Positions 40,994 through 50,981 of a DNA stretch of 64,000 nucleotides are shown one piece after another. Under the pieces are notes generated by a model that was not told where the DNA came from, did no database searches, and saw only the letters and a program-made list of their open reading frames with translations. The translations under genes were made by a program, and so were the position numbers. Within the stretch, counting starts at the first letter, position 1. Every line of letters begins with the position of its first letter. Source of the stretch: JAVKSL01 sp050744085 (GTDB lineage: Bacteria; Actinomycetota; Acidimicrobiia; Acidimicrobiales; JAJPHD01); NCBI GenBank assembly GCA_050744085.1, contig JBOGGU010000139.1, forward strand, positions 1 to 64,000, in the 5' to 3' direction.

Positions 40994-42520
40994 GTGTGCG
41001 GGATAGCGGTCCAGTGGAACGACGTGGACCGGGTGGCCGGGGCCCGGATGCTGGAGCGCCTCGCCCATCGGGGTCCCGACGACGCCGGGGAGATGCAGAT
41101 CGGTGCAGCGTGGCTGGGTCACACCCGCCTGTCGATCGTGGATGTGCCCGGTGGCCACCAACCCCTGCTCACGACCGACGGCACGGCGGCGATCGCGGTC
41201 AACGGCGAGATCTACAACCACTCGGCCCTGCGCAGCGCGCTCGGGCCGGTCGATTGGCAGACAGAGTCCGACAGCGAGGTGGCCCTCGAGGTCCTGGTGG
41301 CAGACGGGCCAGATGGCCTGCACCGACTTCGGGGCATGTTCGCGCTGGCTTTCACCGACGGAGACAGCCTCCTGCTGGCCCGGGACCCGGTCGGGATCAA
41401 GCCCCTGTACTGGGCTCGTAGCCACGGGAGGGTCGTGGCGGCCTCGGAGCTCAAAGCCTTTGACGTGGCCCTTCGCCCCCACGTCCAGGCTTTCCCCCCG
41501 GGTCACTGCTGGTCTCCCGAGCGGGGCCTGCGGCGGTTCGCCTCCGCGGTTCCAGGCGAGCTGAGGGTCGCCGCAGTCGACGCCCCAGTCGAGCCCGCCG
41601 TCGAGGCGGCCGAGACAGCCGAGACGCATGAGGAGATGGTGCGTGACGCCCTGGTGCGTGCAGTGGAGCGCCGGATGATGGGTGACGTCCCGGTCGGTTG
41701 CTTCCTGTCGGGTGGGCTCGACTCGAGCATTGTCACTGCGATAGCCGCTGGTTGGATGCGCCGACACGGCCTGCGCCTGCAGACCTTTGCCGTTGGAACC
41801 GCGGGCTCGCCCGACCTCGCCGCGGCCCGCGTCGTGGCTGATGCCCTCGACACAGACCACCACGAAGCCGTGTGCACCGCAGCTGAGGTTCGTGCCGTCA
41901 TCCCGGAGGCGGTTCGTGCCATCGAGCACTTCGACGCCTCGCTGGTCCGCAGCGCGGTCGCCAACTACCTCGTGGCCCGCCTCGCCGCCGCTCACGTCAA
42001 GGTGGTCCTCACTGGGGAAGGGGCCGACGAGCTCTTCGGCGGCTACGAGTACCTGCGCGGCGAGGGCCTCGACGATCCGAGCGCCTTCCACGCCGAGCTT
42101 GTCCGCTCGGTCGACGAGCTGCACGGGCTCAACCTGCAGCGCTGCGATCGCGTCACCATGGCCCATGGGCTCGAGGCGCGTGTGCCCTTCCTGGACCTCG
42201 AGGTCATCGAGGTCGTCCTGTCTGTCCCGGCCGGAGTGAAGGTGCCCACGCCCGACCGCATGGAGAAGGACCTGCTGCGCCGGGCATTTCGCGGATGGGT
42301 TCCTGAGGAGATCCTGTGGCGGACCAAGGCGCAGTTCGGCGACGGGTCGGGTGTGGCGGGGGCTCACTCGCTGCCGACGGGGCGCGAGGCCCCCTCGGGG
42401 GGCCCAGGCCTCGGGCCCCGGTTGCGCACCGCCGAGGAGCTCTACTACTACGAGATCTGGTCCGAGGCGCTCTCGCCGATCCGGCCAGAGGCCACCTTGT
42501 CGCGCTTCGTCACCGCCTGA
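40994..42520 (+). CDS. asnB: Glutamine-hydrolysing asparagine synthetase-like enzyme
   Basis: 508 residues. Starts with GTG then CGIAVQWND, so Cys2 is the glutaminase nucleophile after Met removal. The class-II amidotransferase domain has LAHRGPDDAG, GHTRLSIVD and AVNGEIYNH. The ATP-pyrophosphatase domain has CFLSGGLDSSIVTAIAAG (PP-loop 239-245) and LTGEGADELFGGYEYL. It is shorter than some AsnB. Amide-forming enzymes of this family make asparagine or modify cell-wall precursors and natural products; the product is not certain. Leaderless promoter. Confidence 0.9.
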   Translation: MCGIAVQWNDVDRVAGARMLERLAHRGPDDAGEMQIGAAWLGHTRLSIVDVPGGHQPLLTTDGTAAIAVNGEIYNHSALRSALGPVDWQTESDSEVALEVLVADGPDGLHRLRGMFALAFTDGDSLLLARDPVGIKPLYWARSHGRVVAASELKAFDVALRPHVQAFPPGHCWSPERGLRRFASAVPGELRVAAVDAPVEPAVEAAETAETHEEMVRDALVRAVERRMMGDVPVGCFLSGGLDSSIVTAIAAGWMRRHGLRLQTFAVGTAGSPDLAAARVVADALDTDHHEAVCTAAEVRAVIPEAVRAIEHFDASLVRSAVANYLVARLAAAHVKVVLTGEGADELFGGYEYLRGEGLDDPSAFHAELVRSVDELHGLNLQRCDRVTMAHGLEARVPFLDLEVIEVVLSVPAGVKVPTPDRMEKDLLRRAFRGWVPEEILWRTKAQFGDGSGVAGAHSLPTGREAPSGGPGLGPRLRTAEELYYYEIWSEALSPIRPEATLSRFVTA

Positions 42521-42539
42521 GGAGGCCGCGCATCGGCGG

Positions 42540-42845
42540 CTAGTCCCGCTTGAGCGAGATGGCCAGATCGGGCTTGAACAGGGACACAACGTAGCGTGGC
42601 CAGAGTATGCCTCCAGTGCAGCGGAAGTTGACGATATCCCCCTCGGCCGCGTCGAAGGAGTGGTCTCGGCTCGAGTATCGGCCAACCCGTATCCGCAGGG
42701 TGTGGTGTCCCGGTTCCAGCGGCGTCTCGACTGTGTCATGGTTTTGGAGCGAACCGACGGCCTTGCCGTCGAGAAGGATCTCGAAGGTGCCGCGTCGGAG
42801 CTCAAGGGCGACACCTTCCCTGGTCAGCCGGAGCGTTGTCGACAT
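42540..42845 (-). CDS. Small protein, PEGA-like carbohydrate/ligand-binding beta protein
   Basis: 101 residues from the ATG at 42845 with AAAGGAGAG upstream. STTLRLTREGVALELRRGTFEILLDGKAVGSLQNHDTVETPLEPGHHTLRIRVGRYSSR forms a short beta-sandwich pattern like PEGA domains. No signal peptide. It lies just downstream of the ABC permease gene but not overlapping it. Confidence 0.6.
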   Translation of the reverse strand: MSTTLRLTREGVALELRRGTFEILLDGKAVGSLQNHDTVETPLEPGHHTLRIRVGRYSSRDHSFDAAEGDIVNFRCTGGILWPRYVVSLFKPDLAISLKRD

Positions 42846-42898
42846 GCTGCTCTCCTTTCGATCGGGTCTGTGGGGATGGTCCGTGCGTTCATCGGGCC

Positions 42899-43617
42899 TC
42901 ATTGGCTGTTGGTGATGAGTCGTTCCCGGTCAAAGCTGGCCGAGGTGATTCGCCATCCGAGGCGGTCGAGGACGAGGAGCGCCGCCCCGAATCCGATGGC
43001 GATGCTGAGGCTGGCGGGGATGACTTTGTAGGCGATGAGGGAGGTCACGGCGACGATGGGCAGGCTGGCGAGGGTGCTTAGTTGCTGAGCCGTGCGGACG
43101 TCGTTGGTCTTGGCCGAGATGCCGATGCCCACCCAGATCGACCAGGCTGCCAGTAGCGGCGTGAACAATATTTGGGCGAGCAGCTCGGGTCCGCGAATGA
43201 TCGCCGCGGGGATGCCCGGGCGGGCGAAGAGCTCGACGACGGCGACGAAGAGGGCGAACACGACGTATGAGACGGCCACGGATGGGACGAACGCGGCCAG
43301 GGCTTTTCCCAACAGGAACTCTTCGCGTCGGGTCGGTGTGGTGAGCACCGGCTCCAGGGTCCCTTGCCGACGCTCGCCGACCACGGAGTAGGAGGCGAGG
43401 GTTGCGGGCACCAGGGCCGGTACGGCGAGGAGGTACAGGAGGAGGTCGGCATGGACGAGGAGCCCCGATGCGGAGTGGGGGCTCACCAGGATGACGATGA
43501 GTGGTTGGATGATGAACACCACTGGGATGATCGCCATGGCTGCGATGATCGCCCCGTTGCGCCGGTATTCGTGCAGCTCTTTGACGAGGATGGCCTTGAC
43601 ACGCCGCATGCTGAGTT

Positions 43618-43621
<4 letters not shown>
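42899..43621 (-). CDS. ABC-2-type transporter permease
   Basis: 240 residues, about six membrane segments (AIIAAMAIIPVVFIIQPLIVILV, LLYLLAVPALVPATLASY, ALAAFVPSVAVSYVVFALFVAVV, and others). VVGERRQGTLEPVLTTPTRREEFLLGKALAA is the typical cytosolic loop of the ABC-2 (NatB-like) group. It overlaps the ATPase gene by ATGA, so the pair forms one exporter. Substrate unknown. Confidence 0.9.
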
Positions 43622-44637
<1,016 letters not shown>

Positions 44638-44647
44638 GACACGACAG

Positions 44648-44932
44648 TCACTGCCGCGCCTGGCAGTGTCGGGGTTCCGTCTCGTCGATTTGACCAGGCT
44701 CGTCGTCGCTTTCCTGAGACTGTCCGCCGTGTCGGCCCTGACCGGGTGGCCGGCCTCGCCGGGGAAGGCTGCCAGCGTTTTTGGGCATCCGGCCGGCGTC
44801 TTTGAGGGCGCGCCGCAGCAGTAGCTCCACTTGGGCGTTGAGGCTGCGGAGCTCGTCGGACGCCCAGCGGGCGAGCGCGTCGTGTACCGCCGGGTCGAAG
44901 CGGAGCAGGACCGGCTTGCGGTCCCGGTTCAC
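44648..44932 (-). CDS. Ribbon-helix-helix (Arc-like) regulator
   Basis: 94 residues. RKPVLLRFDPAVHDALARWASDELRSLNAQVELLLRRALKDAG is a classical RHH fold that dimerises to bind DNA; the C-terminal tail is disordered and charged. It overlaps the SPFH gene by ATGA and is followed closely by the ABC transporter genes, so it may regulate that operon through the inverted repeat at 45865-45887. Confidence 0.75.
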   Translation of the reverse strand: MNRDRKPVLLRFDPAVHDALARWASDELRSLNAQVELLLRRALKDAGRMPKNAGSLPRRGRPPGQGRHGGQSQESDDEPGQIDETEPRHCQARQ

Positions 44933-45843
44933 GAATAGAGGGTTCCGGCATTGACGACGGGCGAGGGCGGCTGGTCACTGCAGAGCACCACCATCAAGTT
45001 GCTGACCATGGAGGCGGTGCGCTCCTCGTCGAGATCGACCACCCCCTGCTCGGTGAGCCGGCTGAGAGCCATCTCCACCATGCCGACCGCGCCCTCGACG
45101 ATCCGGGACCGGGCCGCGACCACCGCGTTGGCCTGCTGGCGGCGCAACATCGCTTGGGCGATCTCGGCCGCATAGGCGAGGTGGCTGATCCGCACCTCTA
45201 CGACCTCGATCCCAGCGATCGAAACCCGCTGTGCGACCTCGGTGGCCAGCTGGGCGGCGACCTCGTCAGTAGAGCTGCGAAGCGACGTGCCGCCGCCCTG
45301 GGTGTCGTCATAGGGATGGGCGGTGGCCACATGGCGCAGCGCCGACTCGGACTGCATGGAGACGAAGTCGGGGTAGTCGTCCACCGCGTACGTGGCCTTG
45401 GCGGTGTCGGCCACCTGCCACACGATGATGGCGGCAATCTCGACCGGGTTCCCGTCGGCATCGTTCACCTTCAGGCGGTTGGTCTCGAAATTGCGCACCC
45501 GGACGCTCACCGGCCGCCGAACCGCGAGCGGCAATACCCACCGGAGCCCAGATCGGCGGACAGTGCCGACGTACGAGCCGAAGAACTGCACCACCCGGGT
45601 CTGCCCTGGCGGGACGATCACGAGCCCACTCAACGCCAAGAAGAACACCACGATAGGCAGCACCGTCCAACCGCCCGCCTGGCTCGTTCCCGCGACCACC
45701 GCTCCGGCGATGCACCCCGCCAGCACGGCCACCCCGAACCAGCCGCTCGTCATCGCCGCCGGACGCTCGCGGACCGCCACCCGGGCTCCTCCATGCCCAA
45801 CCGGCGCGGCTGGCGCTACGGCGGGCGTATCCTGTTCGCTCAT
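44929..45843 (-). CDS. SPFH/prohibitin-homology membrane protein
   Basis: 304 residues. Two membrane spans near the N-terminus (WFGVAVLAGCIAGAVVAGT and VLPIVVFFLALSGLVIV). The SPFH core: VPPGQTRVVQFFGSYVGTVRRSGLRWVLPLAVRRPVSVRVRNFETNRLKVNDADGNPVEIAAIIVWQVADTAKATYAVDDY. It ends with a short coiled-coil region. SPFH proteins form membrane scaffolds. In this group an Arc-like RHH gene commonly follows. An ABC exporter shares the operon. Confidence 0.9.
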   Translation of the reverse strand: MSEQDTPAVAPAAPVGHGGARVAVRERPAAMTSGWFGVAVLAGCIAGAVVAGTSQAGGWTVLPIVVFFLALSGLVIVPPGQTRVVQFFGSYVGTVRRSGLRWVLPLAVRRPVSVRVRNFETNRLKVNDADGNPVEIAAIIVWQVADTAKATYAVDDYPDFVSMQSESALRHVATAHPYDDTQGGGTSLRSSTDEVAAQLATEVAQRVSIAGIEVVEVRISHLAYAAEIAQAMLRRQQANAVVAARSRIVEGAVGMVEMALSRLTEQGVVDLDEERTASMVSNLMVVLCSDQPPSPVVNAGTLYS

Positions 45844-45852
45844 CGTGGCTCC

Positions 45853-45887
45853 AGCCTAGTCATTAGTGCTATCAAGACGATATCACT
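45853..45887 (-). promoter_or_regulatory. SPFH operon promoter and inverted-repeat operator
   Basis: On the minus strand TAGGCT (45858-45853) is 9 nt before the ATG at 45843. Upstream, AGTGATATC and GATAGCACT (45887-45879 and 45873-45865 on this strand) form an inverted repeat with one mismatch and 5-nt spacing, covering the area of the -35. It is an obvious candidate binding site for the RHH regulator of the same operon. Confidence 0.55.
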
Positions 45888-46245
45888 TTACACGATCACG
45901 TGCCGACTCCCCGCCTCGGATCGTCCCGGGCCAGACCCGAACGCCTGGTCCCCACCCCAGGGAGCCCAGGGGAGCACCTCGGCAAGGGTCGCAGCCAGGG
46001 GCGCAAGGTGGGCCGGTGGTGGGAGTCCACGACCCTAACGATTACAAGTACACGAGATGACGTGGCACACCCTGTCTACTTGTCGCACGATGTCCCGTTG
46101 TGGCTGGTCAGAGCCAGTGTTGCGGCGCTCGGGCGAAACCGGCCGGGACGGCGTGAGACGCGATGGGACCCAGTTGTTGGGTCACTGTTGGGATGAAGCG
46201 GAAGCGGGTCGACCTTTCCCGACCGATGTGGCGGATTGTTACGGA
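45888..46245. other. Intergenic, no gene seen
   Basis: About 358 nt upstream of the SPFH operon and downstream of the PIN toxin gene. Frames are short and Arg/Pro-rich. It ends in the toxin gene stop at 46246. No repeat or RNA gene recognised. Confidence 0.4.
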
Positions 46246-46656
46246 TCACCGGCCCAGCTCCTCGAGGAACTCACGTGGAGAGCGGATGCGGACGGGCGGG
46301 TGGTCCAGGTCTCGAAGATCCGAGTCACCGCTGACCAGCACGTCAGCTCCGGCGCTCGAGGCGAGGGCCACCAGGTAGTCGTCGGTGGGATCGCGGGTTA
46401 CAGCGATAACCTCCGGGTCGGGAACCTCGTCAGCGACCCCGCGGAGCGCCTCGACAACGTCCTGGACCTCTGCGAGCGTGACGTAGCGGCGAAACCTGGG
46501 TCGGTTCAACACCGTCCGAAGCTCATCAAGGAGGTGCGGGCAGGCGATCAAGGCGAAGCGCCCAGCGAGGGCACCTTGAACTATCCGACCTGTCGTGCCC
46601 CCCGGGGTGATGACACCCGACACCAACACGTTGGGATCGATGACGACACGGGTCAC
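46246..46656 (-). CDS. PIN-domain toxin (PIN_3 type)
   Basis: 136 residues from a GTG at 46656. PIN motifs: VVIDPNVLVSG (first Asp), CPHLLDELRTVLNRPRFRRY (Glu), TRDPTDDYLVALASSAGADVLVSGDSDLRDL (Asp pairs). It is the second PIN toxin of the window and belongs to a subgroup whose first partner is an RHH antitoxin rather than AbrB. It follows the antitoxin stop by 10 nt. Confidence 0.85.
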   Translation of the reverse strand: MTRVVIDPNVLVSGVITPGGTTGRIVQGALAGRFALIACPHLLDELRTVLNRPRFRRYVTLAEVQDVVEALRGVADEVPDPEVIAVTRDPTDDYLVALASSAGADVLVSGDSDLRDLDHPPVRIRSPREFLEELGR

Positions 46657-46666
46657 CGAGTCGATG

Positions 46667-46924
46667 TCAGGCGCTATGGGCCTGCTTGCGCTCCTCACGC
46701 ATCGCGCGAAGCTCGGATGTGGCCAGGACCATGGCCTCCTTGTCACTCAGCGGCGTCTCTTGGCGTGCGGCGACCCTGTCCAGCACAGCAAGCCCGCGCA
46801 GGCCAAAGTACCGTCGGAGAGCATCGATGAGGACCTGGCTCTCCGAGACACCCTCATCGACCGCGAGCTTGCGCACTACAGCCAACATCCGGTCATCCAG
46901 CTCGACGGTCAAGACTTCGCTCAC
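46667..46924 (-). CDS. RHH antitoxin for the PIN toxin
   Basis: 85 residues, GTG start. EVLTVELDDRMLAVVRKLAVDEGVSESQVLIDALRRYFGL is a ribbon-helix-helix domain and the following 40 residues are the toxin-binding helix. The start codon sits in the palindrome ACGCT-TGG-AGCGT (46935-46923) directly after a TACGCT -10, so it is probably leaderless and autoregulated. The same 14-base string precedes furA. Confidence 0.85.
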   Translation of the reverse strand: MSEVLTVELDDRMLAVVRKLAVDEGVSESQVLIDALRRYFGLRGLAVLDRVAARQETPLSDKEAMVLATSELRAMREERKQAHSA

Positions 46925-46936
46925 GCTCCAAGCGTA
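46923..46936 (-). promoter_or_regulatory. Antitoxin promoter/operator palindrome
   Basis: Read on the minus strand, TACGCT (-10) is followed by TGGAGC and the GTG start. ACGCT and AGCGT are complementary around TGG. The string ACGCTTGGAGCGTG also covers the furA start at 6178-6191. Confidence 0.5.
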
Positions 46937-47128
46937 CGGGATCGTGAGCCCTGATGGCGCGTGCGAGACGATCGATCACCAGGGATCATCCTCCCCCGAT
47001 CTATCCGCGGCAACGGGGGAGGAGGACCTGGCTGTGGCTGGCTGGCAGGTGGGTGGACTCGAACCCGGCGACCTGATATGATTCGGTGGCCGGTTCGTGG
47101 ACGCGGACACGGTGACGAAGGCCGCCGG

Positions 47129-47980
47129 ATGGCGGCACCTCACAGAAGCGACGAGGATGTGGCCGCGGATGGCATTTTCCATCTCAAGCATTCCGGCATC
47201 ACCATGCTCGCTCACTCCGTCAGGGACATAGGGGCCAACAAGTTCGAAGTGGTGCTCGGCCCCAAGGATGGAATCGTAAACGGCGGTCACTCGGCGACGC
47301 TGGTCGCCGAATGTGACCCCGCCACCTCGCCCGACCACCAGGTCGTCAAGATCGAGATTCTCGTTGGTGTTCCTGACGAGTGGATCGTCGACATTGCTGG
47401 TGGTCTCAACACGTCGATCCAAGTTCAGGCCAAGAGTCTCGACGACCTGGCCGGCAAATTTGATTGGCTCAAGGGCGAAATCAAGGCCGAACCCTATGCC
47501 AGCCAGATCATGTGGCGTGAGAACGACCCCGGCGTGTGGGACGTCACATACCTGCTGTCGGTGCTGGGTTGCTTCAATATCTTCGACTTCCCAAACGACG
47601 GAACCAAGCATCCGGTATGGGCCTACGGTCGCAAGATAGGAGTACTCCACCAGTTCGAAGGCAAGCCGGCGACTTTCAAGCGGTTGACACCCATCGCCAG
47701 AGATGTGTTCCGACTACACGACACCATTAGCGCCGAGGCGAAGGAACTCTACAACGCCACGGGCGGTAAGTACGGTAAGTGGTCGTTCGTCCAGAAAAGG
47801 CCGAGTCCCTACGTCTTCTCCGGTCACGCGGACGGCAACCAAATGCTTGGTGGTGCCCTGTTCCCGATCCTCGGAGCGTTCCGTTGGGCAGTCATCGCCG
47901 ACGGGGACGGCGACGCTCGTAGGATCCTGTTGGACAAATGGGAGCGCTCACTGTTATCTTCATCGAAGGAGGAGACCGAT
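47129..47980 (+). pseudogene. AIPR-like abortive-infection/phage-resistance protein fragment
   Basis: From about residue 10 the frame reads GIFHLKHSGITMLAHSVRD, then VLGPKDGIVNGGHSATL, NTSIQVQAKSLDDLAGKFDWLK and WAYGRKIGVLHQF. This is the AIPR-type order (FHxxNxGIT ... IVNGGHT ... NTSIQVxxxSLxxLxGKFDWLK), as in the abortive infection phage resistance family. Normal members are longer: about 150-200 residues are missing at the N-terminus (the start at 47129 is weak), and the C-terminus runs out of homology near 47,950, where the next gene's Shine-Dalgarno begins. The open frame continues into the MFS gene without a clean stop. It is most likely a deletion remnant. Confidence 0.6.
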
Positions 47981-49238
47981 GCCGTCCTCGATCGACCAGC
48001 CCTGCGTCGAGACGCTCGATGTCCGCCTCGGCTCCGACCACCATCCGCATCCCGCGCCCAGGGCTCTTGCCTTCTGGCTGGTGGCGGTCGCTTTCGCAGT
48101 TGCCATGCTCGGCACGACTTTGCCTACCCCACTCTACGTTATCTACCAAGCGCAATGGCACTTCGCCGCCGGGGTCACCACGGTCGTGTACGCCATGTAC
48201 GCCTTGGGTGTACTCATCTCGCTGCTGTTCTTGGGGCGAGTCTCCGACCAGATCGGTCGGCGTCCGGTCTGGGCCGGGGCGCTGGCATTGGCCGCCGTGA
48301 GCACCGTCATCTTCATCCTGGCCACGGACGTGGCCATGCTCATGGTGGCCCGGGCGTTGTCGGGCCTGGCTGCCGGCGTGGTCACCGGCACCGCCACCGC
48401 AGCTCTCTCAGAGCTGGTCCGTGACGGCAACGGCCGCCGCGCTGCCCTGATCGCCACCACTGTCAACATGGGCGGCCTGGGGCTCGGACCGCTGCTGGCC
48501 GGGTTCCTCGCACAGTACGCGCCAGCGCCGACGGTCCTGGTCTTCCTCGTTTATATCGGCCTGCTCGTCGTCGCTGCCGCCGCCATCTGGGTCGTCCCAG
48601 AGACCGTAACGTCGCGGGGTCGGCTGTCGTTGCGTTTCTCGGGGCTGGGTGTGCCAGCCAACGTACGGTGCGAGTTCGCTTCTGCCGGACTCGCCGCCTT
48701 TTGCGCCTTCACACTCCTCGGGCTGTTCTCCGCATTGGCTCCCTCCTTCCTTGGCGGCGTGCTGCACGAGCACAACGAGGCCCTTGGGGGGGCAGTGGTG
48801 TTCTTGATCTTCGCAACGGCGGTGGCGACCCAACTCGCCCTACACCGCCTGGCCAGCCGAGTGGCCATGGGCGCCGGTCTGGGCTGGCTACTGGCCGGTC
48901 TGGCCGTGATCATGGTCGGGCTCTCACAGGCCTCACTTCTCGCGTTTGTCCTCGGCACCGCCGTCAGCGGCGTCGGCGTGGGCCTGGTATTCATGGGCAG
49001 CCTGGCAACGGCAAATCGGCTTGCCCCACCCGAACGCCGAGGTCAGGTCGTCTCCACCTATTTTGTGGCTGCCTACCTCGGTCTCATCATTCCGGTCATC
49101 GGCGTCGGCGTGGCCTCCCAGCACGTAGGGGACTTTCGGGCCACCCTGGTCTGCTCGATCGTGGTTGCGGTGCTCGTGGCCATCGCCGGTGGGAGCCTCG
49201 CCAAGGACACCAGCGGCAAACGGAGCCGGTTGGAGTGA
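47979..49238 (+). CDS. MFS transporter
   Basis: 419 residues; ATG at 47979 preceded by GAAGGAGGAG. Twelve spans. Motif A: LFLGRVSDQIGRRPVWAG. VARALSGLAAGVVTGTATAALSEL and TLPTPLYVIYQAQWHF are typical of sugar/drug-type MFS carriers. Substrate unknown. It starts inside the continued reading frame of the AIPR-like remnant. Confidence 0.9.
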   Translation: MPSSIDQPCVETLDVRLGSDHHPHPAPRALAFWLVAVAFAVAMLGTTLPTPLYVIYQAQWHFAAGVTTVVYAMYALGVLISLLFLGRVSDQIGRRPVWAGALALAAVSTVIFILATDVAMLMVARALSGLAAGVVTGTATAALSELVRDGNGRRAALIATTVNMGGLGLGPLLAGFLAQYAPAPTVLVFLVYIGLLVVAAAAIWVVPETVTSRGRLSLRFSGLGVPANVRCEFASAGLAAFCAFTLLGLFSALAPSFLGGVLHEHNEALGGAVVFLIFATAVATQLALHRLASRVAMGAGLGWLLAGLAVIMVGLSQASLLAFVLGTAVSGVGVGLVFMGSLATANRLAPPERRGQVVSTYFVAAYLGLIIPVIGVGVASQHVGDFRATLVCSIVVAVLVAIAGGSLAKDTSGKRSRLE

Positions 49239-49300
49239 TGGGCGGGTCACCTGACGGCGCAGGACGCGGACACCTGCCGGGTGCTCACTAGCGTGGGAGC

Positions 49301-50188
49301 ATCCCCGAGCCGCTCTGCCTCCTGACCTTTCACGCCCACCCTGACGACGAGTCGTCCAAGGGGCCCGCGACAGTGGCGCGCTACCACGCGGCAGGGGTGC
49401 GTACGGTGCTGGTCTGTGCCACTGGCGGTGAGGAGGGAGACATCCTCAACCCTGCGATGGACACCCCCGAGGTGCGCGCAGACCTGACGATGCTGAGGCG
49501 CTCGGAGCTCGCCGCCGCGGCGGCGGTCATCGGCTACGACGAGGTGGTGATGCTGGGCTATCGCGACTCAGGGATGGCCGGGACTCCAGCCAACGAGAAC
49601 CCCGAGTGCTTCGCCAGGGCACCGCTGGAGGAGGGCGTCGGCTCTCTGGTGGCGGTGATCCGCCGGGTGCGGCCCCAGGTCGTGGTGACCTACGGCGACG
49701 ACCACAGCGGCTACCCGCATCCAGACCACATCCGAACCCACGAGGTGGGCGTGGCCGCGTTCTCCGCGGCGGGGGACCCGAGCGCCTACCCCGAGTCAGG
49801 GCCTGCCTGGCGACCGCTCAAGCTCTACTACACCGCCTGGTCGCGCACCCGGATGCTGGCCACCCACGCCAAGTTCCTGGAGCTGGGCATGGAGTCCCCC
49901 TTCAGCGACGAGTGGCTGGCTCGGGGGTCGGGGGGTGACGAGTCGGTCACCACCAGGGTCGACATCGCGAGCTGGGCGGACGTGCGCACCGATGCGCTGC
50001 GGGCCCATGCCACCCAGGTGGACCCCACCTCGCCGCGGTGGTTCGGCCTGCCTGCCGATGTCGCCCGCACCGTCCACCCCTTCGAGGACTACACCCTCGC
50101 ACGGGACCTCACCGGCTTGGGGAAGCTCGACGCCGGTGAGCTCGAGGGCGACCTCTTCCGGGGGGTGGGGGGCGCGCCAATAGCGTAG
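49301..50188 (+). CDS. mca: PIG-L/Mca-type mycothiol S-conjugate amidase
   Basis: About 295 residues. LTFHAHPDDESSKGPATVARYHAAGVRTVLVCATGGEEGDILNP and DDHSGYPHPDHIRTHEVG are the zinc-site motifs of the LmbE/PIG-L family, and the pattern RGD/GDILNPAMDTPEV with YPHPDH matches Mca, which cleaves mycothiol conjugates during detoxification. The start codon is a problem: the frame opens only after a TAG at 49289-49291, and the conserved HAHPDDE begins 9 codons later with no ATG, GTG or TTG between. ATC (49301) or CTG (49322) are the available near-cognate starts. Later GTGs would delete the HPDDE. Confidence 0.82.
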   Translation: MPEPLCLLTFHAHPDDESSKGPATVARYHAAGVRTVLVCATGGEEGDILNPAMDTPEVRADLTMLRRSELAAAAAVIGYDEVVMLGYRDSGMAGTPANENPECFARAPLEEGVGSLVAVIRRVRPQVVVTYGDDHSGYPHPDHIRTHEVGVAAFSAAGDPSAYPESGPAWRPLKLYYTAWSRTRMLATHAKFLELGMESPFSDEWLARGSGGDESVTTRVDIASWADVRTDALRAHATQVDPTSPRWFGLPADVARTVHPFEDYTLARDLTGLGKLDAGELEGDLFRGVGGAPIA

Positions 50189-50323
50189 AGCCGACGGCGC
50201 TCCAGTTGCTGCAAAAACAGCGCCTCGGCAGCGCTACGGCACGTGTGCGCTCGACCGGCGCCGGAACGGCTAGGGGGCGACGCCATACTTGACGCCTGGC
50301 GCTGTGGCGGCAACCATGGTCCG

Positions 50324-50893
50324 ATGGCGAACACTGCACTGTTGGTAATGGACGTCCAGAACGGTGTCGTCGAGCGCTTCGCGCAGGGGTCCGCTTCGTT
50401 GCTTGCTGCCCTGGGTAGGGCCGCGACGGCGTCCCGGTCAGCTGGGATTCGGGTGATCTACGTGAGGGTGGCCTTTCGTCCGGGCACGCCGGAGGTCAGT
50501 GGCGCCAACCGGGCCTTCGCTGCCATCGCCGGCTCGGGGACGATGGGTGTCGACGACCTGGCCACCCAGATACATCCCACTGTGGCGCCCAAGCCCAGCG
50601 ACCTCGTTGTGCTCAAGAAGCGGGTCAGTGCCTTCGTGGGCAGCGACCTGGACGTCGTGCTCCGATCCCTGGACGTAGATTCCCTGGTTTTGACCGGCAT
50701 CGCGACCAGCGGAGTCGTGCTGTCCACGCTTCGCCAGGCGGCTGACTTGGACTACAAGCTCACGGTCCTGCGGGATGCATGCGCCGACGCCGACGCCGAG
50801 GTGCACCGAGTCTTGGTCGACAAGGTCTTCCCCGGACAGTCCGCCGTGCTCGCCACCGACGAATGGGTGGAGCGTCTGCCCGCCCAGATGTGA
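50324..50893 (+). CDS. Isochorismatase-like hydrolase without the catalytic Cys
   Basis: 189 residues from the ATG at 50324. LLVMDVQNGVVERF (Asp), VVLKKRVSAFVGSDLDVVL (Lys) and SLVLTGIATSGVVLSTLRQAADLDYKLTVLRDACAD match the isochorismatase fold. At the nucleophile position expected as Cys (GVATxxCV) there is Gly (GIATSGVV). True isochorismatases also lack Cys, so activity is possible but amidase chemistry is unlikely. Substrate unknown. Confidence 0.8.
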   Translation: MANTALLVMDVQNGVVERFAQGSASLLAALGRAATASRSAGIRVIYVRVAFRPGTPEVSGANRAFAAIAGSGTMGVDDLATQIHPTVAPKPSDLVVLKKRVSAFVGSDLDVVLRSLDVDSLVLTGIATSGVVLSTLRQAADLDYKLTVLRDACADADAEVHRVLVDKVFPGQSAVLATDEWVERLPAQM

Positions 50894-50981
50894 AACCGTG
50901 CTCGCCGGCCGGGACCTGCTCACGGGCGCCCCGGCCGGGCAGTGACGGGGGCAGGGCAGGGACACGAGGCAGACTGCTCAG

